This document shows, one piece after another, positions 42,046-52,938 of a stretch of DNA of 64,000 nucleotides (the stretch's first letter is position 1; each line of letters starts with the position of its first letter). The stretch is taken from assembly GCA_024803745.1 (NCBI GenBank), contig JANJXV010000025.1, positions 22,765,110-22,829,109 on the forward strand. The letters run 5' to 3'. Under the pieces are notes generated by a model. It worked only from the letters and a program-made list of their open reading frames with translations, made no database searches and was not told where the DNA came from. The position numbers were made by a program, and so were the translations under genes. This DNA is from Megascapheus bottae. Taxonomy: Eukaryota; Chordata; Mammalia; Rodentia; Geomyidae.

Positions 42046-42444
42046 CCCCACGATTTAGAATGAAGTCTGTCCACAAAGCTATGAGGCAGGAGTCAGCAAA
42101 CTCCAGGCATCCATAGAGTTGCCGAGGAAACAGGAGCCCACACAAAGCCCCCTCTTCCCCTCCCCCTCCCCCTCTCCCTCATCTCTGCTCCCCCCCCCAC
42201 ACACACACACAATGTTTCACGTTGAATCTAGGCCACCTAGCACTCCAGATACTTCTGTCTCTACTTCCCAAGGCTGAGATGGCAGGCCTGGCGACATTCT
42301 TGAAAGCCAGGACCTTAGTCTGGGGGAGTGCATTCTGCCAGGCGGGCAGAGAATGGAGCGTAGTTGGCTGGTGAGTATGCGAGAACTCTACAGAGGCAGG
42401 AAGCTTTTGTGACAGAGACGGGAGAGAAACTTCATCCAGTTCTT

Positions 42445-42546
42445 GGCTGGGTTTTGACACAGTCTTGCTGTGTGGCTCGGATGGGCCTGGAACTCACGAT
42501 CCTCCTGCCTCAGCCTTCCAAGTACTGGGATTACCACACCCGCCCC
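42445..42546 (-). mobile_element. B1 SINE
   Basis: cagtcttgctgtgtggctcg, 'ctcctgcctcagccttcc' and aagtactgggattacc, a textbook reverse B1 order. Confidence 0.82.
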
Positions 42547-43228
42547 TTCATTTGTTCTCGGCCCTGAGTGTATCCTGGCTCTTGGTTTCTGAGCAGCAGT
42601 CCCCTTCCCTGTTCAGGGCCTTGAGCTGAAGTGACAGAGTCACCCTTCTGCTGCTGAGTTTATGTAGTTTTTTAGCCAAGTCCTAATTTGTGCAGTCATG
42701 CTATAAAAAAAAAAAAATGTGAAAAAATGCTTACCACAGTGCCTGGCCCATGGTAAATAACAGCCAGCAATAGTGGCTAATACTTACAGTCAAGCCACAG
42801 GACAACATTAACACCTCACCACCCCCCTCCCTTCTCTGGGTGAGTTGGTATGCTACAGGGTTTGTCTAGGCCCCATCTCAGGCCATAATTCTGTCAAGGG
42901 TTTTGATGATGTCTGTGAATGACACTGATATGGGACACACAGACACACAGACACACACATACACACACAAATTGGTGATGGAATCTGGGTTCAGAACCAC
43001 CTTGACAAACTAGAGATGGACCAAGGAAAACCTAGTAGAATGTAACAGGCCAAAGTAGTGGAGGGGCACTGGGGGAGGGCTACTGGATGACGGGGGTGCT
43101 TATCTAGATAACCCTCTCTCTAGAGGCACCCTGTCTGCGTCAGCTCCTGAGAACCCTGTCTCCCCTGCCTGAGAAAAACTGAAGGAAGCCTGTAGGCTTG
43201 CACCCAAAATCTCTACAAGTAACAGAAG

Positions 43229-43235
<7 letters not shown>

Positions 43236-43291
<56 letters not shown>
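43236..43291 (+). repeat. (TG)n microsatellite
   Basis: A perfect array of about 28 tg units, one of the longest in the window. Confidence 0.98.
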
Positions 43292-43631
43292 TTTAAAGGC
43301 ATTTTCTAGGAGGAAGTTAAATGCTTCTGCCATTCTCTACAAAGTGAGCTCTTCAGACAAGCACACTCTCAAGAGTGTGACTGTTCAAACCTCCAATGTT
43401 CTGCAAAAGACAAAACCCATTACCATGCAGGCTCGCCCAGCCCACCTAGGACCACTTAGCCAGGATCAAGACTGTTGGAGCTCACTAAGGTCCAGGGCCC
43501 TCCAGGATCCAGTGAGTTGGCTCGGCCTTCTCCCCACTCCCCCCACCACCACACTGAATCCCAGGCCCAGTCAAGGGGGGATACTCACTGGAATCTAGCA
43601 CTGTTCCAGGCACTGTAATACATCACTTCTT

Positions 43632-43646
43632 CCAAAGGGGGCGCCA
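43632..43646 (+). promoter_or_regulatory. Candidate CTCF core motif
   Basis: AGGGGGCGCC at 43636-43645 in a short CpG-containing unique block; core match only. Confidence 0.25.
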
Positions 43647-43864
43647 TGGAGCCCACCGGGAGGGCGAGGGTGGGTCCTGGGTACCTGGTTAGGACTATAG
43701 AGGGGCTGGAAATACTCAAGGCACAGGGAAATGGAGAGCTCAGGGAGTCCTGTGTCTCTGAGCGCCGGGGGTCCTGATCACTGGTGGTGGACACTGAGGA
43801 CGTTATGCTGGATGAATTCTCTACCATTTTCCTTTTTTTTTTTTTTTTTAAAAAGCATGGTATG

Positions 43865-44095
43865 ATAAATTTACCTTCTAATGATTTTTGAGTAAACTAC
43901 AATGACCACAATTTCAAACGTCATTAATAATTCATGACCAGGGGCCATAAACACTATATAATCTCTACAGGCAGGAACCATGAATACTTGTTAGAGACGA
44001 CCTGAGAATATTTTTACCAGCTGAACTGAAAGTATTTACTGACTTCCAGCTGAGACCAGCACAGTTCTATTTTTTCCGGAACTAACTGTTAACCC
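43865..44095. other. Repeat-free conserved-element candidate
   Basis: The words aacgtcattaataattcatg and gggccataaacactatata, with an intact acg CpG, mark a single-copy-looking AT-rich block after a poly-T. Confidence 0.3.
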
Positions 44096-44225
44096 TTCCC
44101 ATGCCAGTCGAAGCCACCTCTTCCAGGAAGTCCTCTCCTTCCTCAGGCATCCTTTGGGGCTTGATCTGGGGGTCTAGGGGGGGGGAGGAGGGAGCTCTGG
44201 GGTTGGGCAGGGTGGTCACTAGTAG

Positions 44226-44230
44226 ATCTA

Positions 44231-44270
<40 letters not shown>
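44226..44270 (+). repeat. (TCTG)n microsatellite
   Basis: About ten tctg units lead into the SINE on the minus strand and form its tail (CAGA in sense). Confidence 0.95.
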
Positions 44271-44271
<1 letters not shown>

Positions 44272-44289
44272 ACTCTCTATCTATCTATA

Positions 44290-44508
44290 TGGGTATTGGG
44301 GTTTGAACTTTGGGCCTGGGCACTGTCCCTTTTTACATCCAAGGCTGGCACTCTACCACTAGAGCTACAGCTCCTTTTCAGGCTTTTTGGTAGTTAATAG
44401 GAGAATAGTCTCATGGACTTTCCTGCCTCAGTTGGCTTCAAACTTCATATCCTCAGATCTTAGCCACCTGAGTCTCTAGGCTTACAGGCAAAAGGCACAG
44501 ATGCCCAG
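44290..44508 (-). mobile_element. Composite SINE
   Basis: attggggtttgaactttggg, 'ctaccactagagctacagc' and head 'ctaggcttacaggc'. Moderately diverged. Confidence 0.82.
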
Positions 44509-44544
44509 TTGAGTGAGTCTTATCTACTTATTTACTTATCAGTT

Positions 44545-44785
44545 TATTGCTGTGTAGGTCCTAAGGCTTGAACTCCAGGCCTGAGGTTTTTTTGTTTTGT
44601 TCTGTTTTGTTTTTTGCTTAAAGCAAATACTCCACCACTTGAGACAATGCTCCACTTCCCGCTTTTTTTTTGGGGGGGGGGTGAGGGGATAGTTAATTGG
44701 AAATAAGAGTTACATGGATTTGTCTGCCCAGGCTGGCTTTGAATCAGAATCCTCAGCTCTCAGCTTCCAGATTATAGGTCAAGCA
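44545..44785 (-). mobile_element. Composite SINE with T/G runs
   Basis: cttgaactccaggcctgagg, then a ttttg-rich insertion, 'ttaattggaaataagag' and 'ggctggctttgaatcag'. Confidence 0.8.
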
Positions 44786-45304
44786 CTCAGCACCCAGGAA
44801 GCTAGACCTATAACACACAGCACCCTGGTGTCTGGCCCCACCCCTGCTCTGACGTCAGTGGTTTGGGCAGCTTGAGCTGTTAGGAGAGCTAAAGGATCCC
44901 AGAAGCATAACCCAGTGGGGAGAGGCTACTATCAGGCAGGTGGGAAACAAAGAGGGGAGGGGAGAGCAAACTGGGGTGTCCCCTCTAAAGGAGACAGCCC
45001 CAGAAAGAAGCCAGAAACCCCATAATGTGCAGACAGTTGAAGACCCGTAACTTAATGTCCCCAAGCAAGCTCATGGGGTGCAGCAGCCTCCTCCCCCTCC
45101 ACCCCCCCACCTCCCAGCCTCCCAGGGCAGAGTAAGCAGTGTGCACAATCTCAACACGGAAAAGGAGTAGGATGTAGGTCCCCACCTTGGTTTAGTCAGC
45201 TCTGGACCCAGACAGCCAGTCTGTCCCCCGCCTTTCGTGGTGACACAGCCTGGTCTGCACCTGACACCCTATGTAAATTGCACAGTGCCAGCCAGGGAGA
45301 TTTC

Positions 45305-45390
45305 AACAGGTAAGGGGAGTGAGGACAGTCAGAGGGGGAGGAAGAGAAGCAGTGGGGAGGCAGGGAGAAACAGAAGTGGGGAGAAGAGAT
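45305..45390 (+). repeat. Purine-rich tract
   Basis: ggggag, gagg and gaag units, with few pyrimidines, in otherwise unique DNA. Confidence 0.5.
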
Positions 45391-45774
45391 CCTGGCAGCT
45401 TGCCACCCCCCCACACACACACTTCTTTTGTTTTTCTAACCAAACCAAAGCCTGTAGGGAGAGTCTGTCTCAGAGGGCCCGCAGCCATCTTAAACATCTT
45501 TCAGGATTAACCTGGGTATGGAGATAAACACCTCTGCCCTTTGTTTTCCTGCTCCAAGCACTTTTTAGAAGAGGAATGATCTGAAATGCTCTCAGGCAAC
45601 TGGCACTCGGGGAGTAGCTGGCAATGTGGAAATTAGAAGTCCTGTTGTCAAGGAAAAGAGAAAGGAGAGTGAGGGAGAGGGAGAGGGAGGGAGCGAAAGA
45701 GCTTAACTCCTTCCTTATAACCTTGCTTTATGGTTTATTGTTTTCTTTCCTTTCTTCGTTTTCTTTCTTTCTTT

Positions 45775-46018
45775 TTTGTGTTCCATTATGAGGGTTCAAA
45801 TTTAGGATGTGCATTTGCTCAAATTGCTTGTTCATGGCTGGCACTCTATCACTTGAGCCATGCCTCCAACCCAGTGTTTGCTTGTTTGTTTTGCTGGTTG
45901 TTTTGGACATGGAATCTCATGGATTTTTCTGCCTGGGCTGGCTTCAAACCACAATTCTTCAGATCTCAGCCCCCTAAGTAGCAAGAATTATAGGCGCAAG
46001 CCAACACCAGTGACTGGT
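45775..46018 (-). mobile_element. Old composite SINE
   Basis: atcacttgagccatgcctcc, 'ctgggctggcttcaaacc' and the head gcaagaattataggcgcaag. It is followed directly by another minus SINE. Confidence 0.78.
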
Positions 46019-46047
46019 GAATTTTTCTTATTTTCAAGTTAATTTTT

Positions 46048-46240
46048 TTTTTCTAGTTGTGGGGCTTAAACTCAGGGCCTGAGCACTGTCCTTGGGCTTT
46101 TCTCAAGGCTAGCATTCAGCCACTTGAGCCACAGTACCACTTCCAGCTTTTTTCTATGTATGTGGTACCAAGGAATTGAACCTGAGTCTTCATGCATGCT
46201 AGGCAAGCACTCTACTATTAGGCCAAACTCCTGGCCCCCA
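46048..46240 (-). mobile_element. Dimeric IDL-type SINE with target duplication
   Basis: The poly-T tail is at left and the head gccaaactcctggccccc at right. Flanks are tcaagttaattttt (46034-46047) and tcaagttaaattttt (46241-46255). Confidence 0.88.
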
Positions 46241-46682
46241 TCAAGTTAAATTTTTTAACATGGATAGGTGGGATGCTGTATATCTTAGCTGGTCACCACT
46301 CATTCCTGGCTCAGAGGCTATTCTCTGCCCTTGGCCCTTACCCCAGGAAAAAGGCCTGGGCTCACCCCTACCCCAGTTTATCTACCTCTGTACAGGAAGC
46401 TATCCCCCTGCCCTTGCCTCCATGAAACTCCCTTCTAGAAAGAACTACCATTTCCATCTAGGTTGCCCCTGGAGCCACCAGAACCAAGCAGGCCACAGCA
46501 TGCCAACCCTCATCCTAGGGGGATGAATGGAAATTCAAACGGGCTATCTGTCCAGCTGAGAAAGGCAACAAGATGACAGGGTGACCGTCACAGCCCAGCA
46601 CTCAGATCCTGCAGAACACACCCAGTATTATGAGCCCCACTGCAGATGGGCCTCCAGGGAAAGGAGCCGAGGGATATGAGAG

Positions 46683-46701
46683 AGAGGGGGGGGGGGGGGG
46701 C
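46683..46701 (+). repeat. Poly-G run
   Basis: agaggg followed by about 14 G then cgcg; a strong homopolymer. Confidence 0.9.
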
Positions 46702-46739
46702 GCGAGCAAACGAAATGCCCTTTGGCTACTGGTTTTGTT

Positions 46740-46928
46740 TTGGCTTGTTTTTGCCAGGCCTAGGGCTTGAACTGAGGGCACTGTTCTTGAGTTTCTTTTG
46801 CTCCAGGCTAGTACTCTACCACTTGAGCCATTGCCAGCTTCTTCTGTATATGTGGTACTAAGGAATTGAACCCAGAGCTTCATGCATGCTAGGCAAACAC
46901 TCTACCATTAAGTCACATTCCCAGCCCC
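46740..46928 (-). mobile_element. Dimeric IDL-type SINE
   Basis: gccaggcctagggcttgaac, 'ggaattgaacccagagc' (reverse box B) and head cattcccagcccc. Confidence 0.87.
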
Positions 46929-46984
46929 CTCCTTCCTATTTTACCTTCCTTCTTTCCTCCCTCTCCCTTCCCTCTTTCCCTTCC

Positions 46985-47102
46985 TTTCTTTGTTTTAGAC
47001 TGTCTCACTACGTAGCCCAGGTTGGCTTCAAACTTACTATAATATCTTACCTCAATCTCCTGATTTCTGGGATTACAGGCGTGTACCACCATGCACCCAG
47101 CT
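46985..47102 (-). mobile_element. B1 SINE with pyrimidine tail side
   Basis: gactgtctcactacgtagcc and 'gggattacaggcgtgtacc'. A ctttcc-rich tract at 46935-46995 is its tail. Confidence 0.82.
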
Positions 47103-47307
47103 TGCAAAGCAACTCTTGATACTGGCACTTCTCCTGCTATACTACTGATCCAGAACACCGAGCACTCTCCCAGCCCCGCAATACCTAGAGCTCCTGGCCT
47201 TGCTCCTCCCTCGGTGCTCAGCACAGAGCTGTGTGTACCATGCAGTGGGTTTCAAGAATGGCCATAGGATTTTGAAGCTGTTCTCAACCTTCTCTTGAAG
47301 TGAGGCC

Positions 47308-47535
47308 AGCCAGGTGCTAGTGGGTCACACCTGTCAGCCTAGCTACTCAGGAAGCTGAGGTTTGAGGATTGAGGTTCAAAGCCAGCCCAGGCAGGAAAGT
47401 CTGTGAGACTCTTTTATCTCCAATTATCCAGCAAAAAGCTGGAATGGAGCTGTGACTCAAGTGGTAGCAGCATCCAACCTTGAGTGAAAAAAGAGTTAAG
47501 GGACAGAGACCAAGATCTAAATTCAAGCCCTAGTA
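47308..47535 (+). mobile_element. Composite SINE
   Basis: ccaggtgctagtgggtcaca, 'caggaagctgaggtttgagg' and 'ggagctgtgactcaagtgg'. Confidence 0.87.
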
Positions 47536-47554
47536 AAAAGTGAGGGAGGTCTTG

Positions 47555-47688
47555 TGCAGGGCATAGTGGCTGGCACACACCTGCCATCCCCAGCCCGCAG
47601 GAGGCAGAGGCAAGAGGACTGCAAGTTCAAGGCCAGCCTTGCCTGTACGTCCCTAGTGCCACAAAACCCCAAAATAACAAAGAAACAA
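47555..47688 (+). mobile_element. B1 SINE
   Basis: cagggcatagtggctggcac, aggaggcagaggcaagagg and 'ttcaaggccagccttgcc', with an A-rich tail. Confidence 0.85.
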
Positions 47689-48349
47689 AAAGCTTTCTCC
47701 AAAGGAAGGCCTGCCTGCAGCCCTCCACCTCCACCGGTTGTTTTCTGTCCTTTTCTTTCTCTCTTTTTTTAAATTGTTAACTTCTTTCCATCCCCTGAGC
47801 ATGGGCTGGCTTGATGATGGCTTACATGGAGGCTCCAGGCCCTCGTTTGACAAATATTCCTTCACTTGAGGCAGGAGGGACACTGGGACAGTTAGGGGCC
47901 TGCGACTGGATGTCTCCTACCCTTGGTTCCTAGAACACAGCATGGGCAAAGCTGCCTCTCCTGCTGGAGGCCAAACACACCCATGGAGGAGAAGCCAGGC
48001 GCCCTAGCTAACACCCCACCAGCCCCAGGTGACACAGCAGTGGACTGCAGATGTGACAAGGAGCCCAGCTCGGAGCCGTTGGCCTTGGCCCATCCATAGG
48101 CAGAAGCCCCAGGAAGCCTAAAGGCTCTGGCTCCGGAAAGCCAGTGTTTGAATGCTGGAATGCTGGTTGAAAACACAGGGACACAAAGCTAACCGATCAA
48201 CTCTGTAGGAGATTGGATGGCAGGTCCTGCTGCCAGCTCTCCTTTGGCCCAAGAGGGGAAAAAGGGAGGTCATGAATGCCTATTCATCAGGCGGAACCCC
48301 TCAAGTCCTTTCAAACAGACCCGCCTCCCCGCCCCCCCAAGCCTGTTAC

Positions 48350-48405
48350 CTCCTTTTTTTCCTGAGAGCAGGATCGGATTCTCTCCAGCTTCTTCAGGGT
48401 CTGAC
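48350..48405 (-). CDS. KATNIP: KATNIP coding exon a (56 nt), first visible
   Basis: The minus strand has a modest pyrimidine tract ending CTGCTACAG and a donor GAG before GTAACA. Two bases complete a codon from an unseen upstream exon. Then 18 codons read QTLKKLERIRSCSQEKKE, in phase 0 with exon b. The run KKLERIRSCSQEKKE is strongly basic. I recall a very similar 'RSCS.EKKE..KDMVTDFDEKHDEYL' start in KATNIP, so this would be among the first residues of the protein. No Met lies in this exon, so the start codon must be in an exon right of this one, probably outside the window. It is the least certain exon because it is short and its acceptor is average. Confidence 0.75.
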
Positions 48406-48479
48406 CTGTAGCAGTTCAAAACAGAATCAGAGCTTCAGGCTGTTTGGGAACAGGGAGTTTAGTACTGCAAAAGCTTTTT

Positions 48480-48900
48480 ATTTGCAAACTGAATAGACAG
48501 GACCAATCATAATCAAATAATTTTAAGAAAATGTAGCCTATTATTATAATGGGAAAAATGGCCCGCTTTTGAAATAGACCATCGGCAAAGAAAATGGTAA
48601 TTCACACACTCATGTTATTTGACTATAATGAACACAGCTTTGGCTTTTAATCTGCAACATTATCTGCACTGTGAAAAGGCCGACAGACCGCGATTCTCCC
48701 AGTTGAATTACATTTCTATTAAATTGTTTGGAATTAGACAAAAATGCTTTCCACAAAAATGCCTTCCACTGTGTTGCATATACATAAACTTTGATGGGTG
48801 CCAAACTAAGGTGGGGGGGCATGGAACCCCCAAACTCCCTACATAGTTGACGCCACAGATGTGAACTAGCAGCAATCACCCGTGTTCCAGAAAATGGGCA
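48480..48900. other. Repeat-free conserved-element candidate next to exon a
   Basis: About 400 bases of AT-rich, SINE-free sequence directly upstream of exon a. Words such as ggaccaatcataatcaaata, ttatttgactataatgaac and 'gaattacatttctattaaat' are present, along with retained CpGs (gacagaccgcgattc). No frame joins exon a. Confidence 0.4.
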
Positions 48901-49022
48901 ATTTTAGAGAGAATTGTTGCTTTTTTTGGCAAACCTGAACACTAGCATTTGAAGGGAGACCTTGATTTTGCAGAGACTTCATGTTGTCACTGTCAGGGAG
49001 GAATCGAACAAGCATTGAAGTC

Positions 49023-49255
49023 AGGTGCCAGTTGGCTCATGCCTTCAATGCTAACTGAGGCTAAGGTTTGAGGTTGATGGTTTGAAGCCAGCCTGGGAAG
49101 ACAAATCCAAGCAACCCTTATCTCTTAGCATCAGAAATACTGGAAGTGGAGGTGTGCCTCAAATGGTAGAGCACCAACCTTCAGTGGAAAAAGCTAAGGG
49201 ACAATGCTCAGACCCTGAGTTCAAACCCCAGTACCAGCACACACACACACACAAT
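49023..49255 (+). mobile_element. Composite SINE with (AC)n tail
   Basis: gccagttggctcatgccttc, 'ggaggtgtgcctcaaatgg' and gagttcaaaccccagtacc, then acacacac. Confidence 0.85.
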
Positions 49256-49767
49256 GTAAGACTGAGTCACTGCACTGTCACTGTCTCTTCTAAGCTGCCC
49301 AATGGCACTCTCAGGTGGCCATTTGTGACAATGCCACATCATTTGTCCCATGAGCAAAGAGCGTTTGGAGACAGTAGCTAAAAGGCTTGAGAGACAGGCA
49401 GTGGAGACTGAACCTCCCATGTCAGGTAAGTATCTGAGCTCTCCATATGCTCAGTGGGAGACAGACTTCCTCCTCCCGACTTAACACCACCCAATCAGAA
49501 TGGCAGACCCCAGGAACTTAGGATGGGTTCTGAGACACAGAGTGGGGAGAGGGCAGGCAGGCTAATCCTGGCTGGGTAGTCAGGACCACCTGACACAGAG
49601 CGGGCTGGATGCCAGGACGGAAGGACTGGATGTGAAATTGACTTCATAGGGCCCAGAGGCAACCACTTACAAACCACTTATAATTGTACAAGAATGTGTG
49701 GGTGGGTGTGCGCATGCCTCTGTATGTGTGTGTGTGCTCTTTCAAACCTGAAGACACAGAATGGGAA

Positions 49768-49875
49768 GCTAAGCTGTGGTTCAAGTGGTAGAACATCAGT
49801 CTTGAGTTTAAAAAAAAAAAAATCCAAGGATCCAGGGCCCCTGAGTTTATGTCCCTGCTGGTACCAAAAAATTAA
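49768..49875 (+). mobile_element. Right-arm SINE fragment
   Basis: agctgtggttcaagtggtag with an internal A13 run, then 'ctgagtttatgtccctgctgg'. Confidence 0.7.
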
Positions 49876-49884
49876 AAATGAAAA

Positions 49885-50010
49885 AGAGGAATTAGAGGTT
49901 TACTTGTTCAAGCAATTGAGTGTCAACTCTGAGCAAAAAAAAAAAAAAAAAAAAAAAGCTAAGCAACAGCACAAGGCCCTGAGTTCAAACCCCAATACCA
50001 ACACATACAA
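49885..50010 (+). mobile_element. Right-arm SINE fragment with A23 insert
   Basis: ttgttcaagcaattgagtg, an A run at 49936-49959, then gagttcaaaccccaatacc. Two neighbouring right arms with long internal A runs stand side by side here. Confidence 0.7.
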
Positions 50011-50049
50011 GCACAAAACACCAAGAGCCTAGAGTTTAGGGGTGAGAAA

Positions 50050-50200
50050 GAGCCCAAGCCAATATGCCCCTATGATATGGGGTATCGATGGCGGGGTGTG
50101 GGTTATGGATGGAGATATATGGGAGCTGTCTGCTTAGTACTGCTGTAAGTTTAAAACTGCTCTAATGTGAAAGCTTATTAATTTAAACACACAAACAAAA
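50050..50200 (+). mobile_element. Possible old L1 3'-end relic
   Basis: tgggttatggatggagatat, gctgtaagtttaaaactgct resembles the 3' UTR wording of old L1 families. Uncertain. Confidence 0.3.
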
Positions 50201-50647
50201 CAACCAACACAGGAAAGGCCTAGGGATCAGGAGATCTGGTTGATCAAGCCCTTGGGATTCCTGATGCTCTGGAGCAAGAACTAGACAATGGCTCTCCCAT
50301 CTCAGTCACCCCCACTCTAGCTGTCCGCCTGAGGAGGCAGAGTGGACACAAAGGCTGGTTAGAGATGATGACACATCCGTAGTCCCCACACTAAGTAGAA
50401 GGGACTGAGAGGAGCTAGGCCAGGAACAGCACTGGGGCAGGTAAGAGATGGCAGGGCCTGAGCTGCAGGAGGGTGGGCAGAGCCAGTCCAAGTGGTGGCA
50501 CCAATCTGGCAAGGCCCCTTCTGTCGGTCATCCCAACAGCTAGGGACTGAGTTCCAGGGGATGGCAGAGCAGAGCAGCTTTGTCCCATGAGTAAGGCACA
50601 GGATCTCTCTGGGCTAGTTATCCCAGATGTTTCATTTAAGCATGTAG

Positions 50648-50910
50648 CTAGACACTGGCGATTTACACCTATACGCCTATAACCCTAGCTACTCAGGAGG
50701 CTAAGATCTGAGGGTCCAGGTTCAAAGCCAACCGATGCAGAAAAGTCTGTGAGACTCTAATCTCCAATTAACCACACACACATACACACACACACACAAC
50801 CACACCCCACCCCACAAGTGGAGCTGTGGCTTCAAGTGACACAGCACTAGACTTAAACCAAAAAAGCTGAGGGACAGCACTGAGGATCTCAGTGAGAGCC
50901 TCAATCCTTA
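50648..50910 (+). mobile_element. Composite SINE with internal AC run
   Basis: Left arm 'gctactcaggaggctaagatc', linker 'ctctaatctccaattaacc', then acacacac at 50765-50800, then 'ggagctgtggcttcaagtg'. Confidence 0.85.
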
Positions 50911-51034
50911 TCTGAATCATCGCAGTGTTTGTATCTCATCTCCTAAAATTCCACCACTCGAAGACAGTAAAGTAAACCAGGAAGGTGGAACATAAAAACA
51001 AATCTTAATACACAGCACACAGAGCTTACACTAG

Positions 51035-51165
51035 TGAAATTTGAAAGCAGATCTCTCTACTGGAGCTAATTAGAAGGGTCTTTATTCATTAAATTGGGAA
51101 ATAATTTGCTTATTTTCCAAGGAAGATAATTCGCTCTAATTATGAGCATTTGTTACCTTACCTCC
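51035..51165. other. AT-rich conserved-element candidate
   Basis: ggagctaattagaagggtct, 'tcattaaattgggaaataat' and cgctctaattatgagcattt give several TAATT cores in 100 bases, with an intact ttcgc CpG. Confidence 0.4.
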
Positions 51166-51747
51166 CTAGGAAGCTGCCTGGCCCCAGCTTCACACCCTGG
51201 AGCCTCCGCCTCCTGCAGATGGCTGATGCAGACGGCTGCTTCCTGCCAAGGGCAGGCACGTGCCCGGTGACTGCCCTTGGCCTCTGCACCTCTTCCTCCC
51301 TGCCTCTCATTTATCCTCACTGCATCTCAGCCAGGCGAGGGGAAGAAGCTGACATTCCTATCGATGCATGCCGTTTCCCCTGCATTTCACAAGGTGACCT
51401 GCGCTTGCCTGAGCTCTGAGGCTGTAAATAGGCGTGATAGGCACGCTCCTGGCCTATCTGCTCTGGAGAATGGATGTGTGTCTGGGAGGGGGAAAAGACA
51501 AGAGGATGTGTGAGGGTTCTGTAAACAATACTGTTCTTCCACTGGTGATCACAAGGCTTGCTATCATTTTGAAGGAAAGAAGACATGGACGTCATTTTTG
51601 AAGCCAAGAGGCAAGGGGGAATCCATGTCAAAACCACCCTTGACAAGGAGGCCACCAAATATAGCACATGACACGTGTACATAGACTAATGGGTGGCCTC
51701 AAATCCTGAGCAAATGCAAATACAGACTTGGTGATAAAAATGCTTCT

Positions 51748-51962
51748 GTAGCCAGGTGCGGTGGCTCATGGCTGTAATCCTAGCCACTCAGGAGGCGAGA
51801 TCTGAGGATGGCGGTTCAAACCCAGACTCTTGTCTCCAATTAATCACTAGAAAAACGGGAAGTAGGGCTGTGGCTCAAGGGGTAGGGCAGTAGCCTTGAG
51901 CTGAAGAGCTCAGGGACAAGGCCCAGGCCCAGAGTTCAAGCCCCACAACCAAAAAGAAAAAA
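51748..51962 (+). mobile_element. Composite SINE
   Basis: gccaggtgcggtggctcatg to 'gagttcaagccccacaacc'. Part of the left arm is deleted ('caaacccagactcttgtctcc'). Confidence 0.88.
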
Positions 51963-51971
51963 TGCGTATGA

Positions 51972-52167
51972 AGTAGGCATGAGTTGCTCATGCCTGTAAT
52001 CCTCCCTACTCAGGAGGCTGACGTATGAGGATCACAGTTCAAAGCCAGCCCAGGCAGGAAAGTCCATGAGACTCCTAACAAAGCAGAAACTCAAGTGGTA
52101 CAGCAAGAGCCTAGAGCACAAGAGCTCAGGGATAGCTCCCAGGCTCTGAGTTCAAGCCCTAGTACTG

Positions 52168-52170
<3 letters not shown>
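51972..52170 (+). mobile_element. Composite SINE
   Basis: gtaggcatgagttgctcatg, 'caggaggctgacgtatgagg' and 'gagttcaagccctagtactgg'. Its tail is the following AC array. Confidence 0.85.

Positions 52171-52217
<47 letters not shown>
52171..52217 (+). repeat. (AC)n microsatellite
   Basis: About 23 perfect ac units. Confidence 0.98.
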
Positions 52218-52218
<1 letters not shown>

Positions 52219-52363
52219 CTGTGACACCCTTATCTCCAATAAAATAGCAAAAAAAAAAAGAAGAGGAACAGCTCAAGTGGTAGAGCACTAGCACTTGAGC
52301 AAAAATCTAAGCAAGAGTAGGAGACCCTGAGTACAAGCCCATTCCTGACACACCCATACAAAA
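52218..52363 (+). mobile_element. Composite SINE, right part only
   Basis: It starts in the linker (gtctgtgacacccttatctcc) and has 'agctcaagtggtagagcac' and an A-tail. It is the third SINE of a tandem cluster. Confidence 0.8.
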
Positions 52364-52747
52364 AAAAAAGAAAAACATGCAAAATACCATTTCCAGGGGG
52401 GGTTCTTAATTATTCACACTGTAACTAGGGTGCTAAAAACTGTAACTCCGAGTCCAGTGACTCCTAGCCAGAGGAACTCTCATCCATCTACCTACAGCAC
52501 AAGCCCTCGGTCCTATGCTGGAATAGTGTCTGCCAAGGTCAGAGCAAGGACGGGGGCTGAGCTCACATGGACAGGGCCCCAGGCTCAGTATCCTTTGAGG
52601 CCTGTAGTTGCTGCTCTTCTGGCCTTAGGTGGCGCTGGAGTCCTTTTTGCTGATGTGGACCTAGAGCCACATAAAAGGAAGGTTTGGCAGTGATACGGAC
52701 CAGGCAGTGTGCAGTATTATGTAGTGTCCCCTATTAGAACCCCCCCC

Positions 52748-52938
52748 ATTTTTTTTTTTTTTGCTAATCCTGGGGCTTGAACTCAGGGCCTGAGCACCGT
52801 CCTTGGGCTTTCTCAAGCTCTAGTGCTCTACCACTTGAGAAACAGCACCACTTCCTGCTTTTTTCCTATGTATGTGGTACCAAGGAACTTTGTTCATGCT
52901 AGGCAAGCACTCTACCACTAGGACAAACTCCCGGCCCC
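52748..52938 (-). mobile_element. Dimeric IDL-type SINE, box B deleted
   Basis: tggggcttgaactcagggcc at the tail side and gacaaactcccggcccc at the head. The usual reverse box B is replaced by ggaactttgttcatgc. Confidence 0.87.

Larger units (their letters stand above)
32227..48349 (-). other. KATNIP: Intron between exons a and b
   Basis: A 16.1 kb phase-0 intron with about 25 SINE or ID/B1 copies, an L1 3' end nested in a SINE, TG and TCTG arrays and purine tracts. Blocks 32.3-33.2, 35.4-36.2, 38.4-39.1, 39.6-40.3, 41.4-42.4 and 43.3-44.1 kb look single-copy. I found no extra exon, and none is needed by phase. Confidence 0.7.

Noticed and set aside
51162..51212. A 51-nt minus-strand segment with AG acceptor and strong GTAAGG donor, considered as the exon before exon a
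   Set aside because: In the phase that exon a requires it contains TGA, and it has no ATG. It could only be an untranslated exon.
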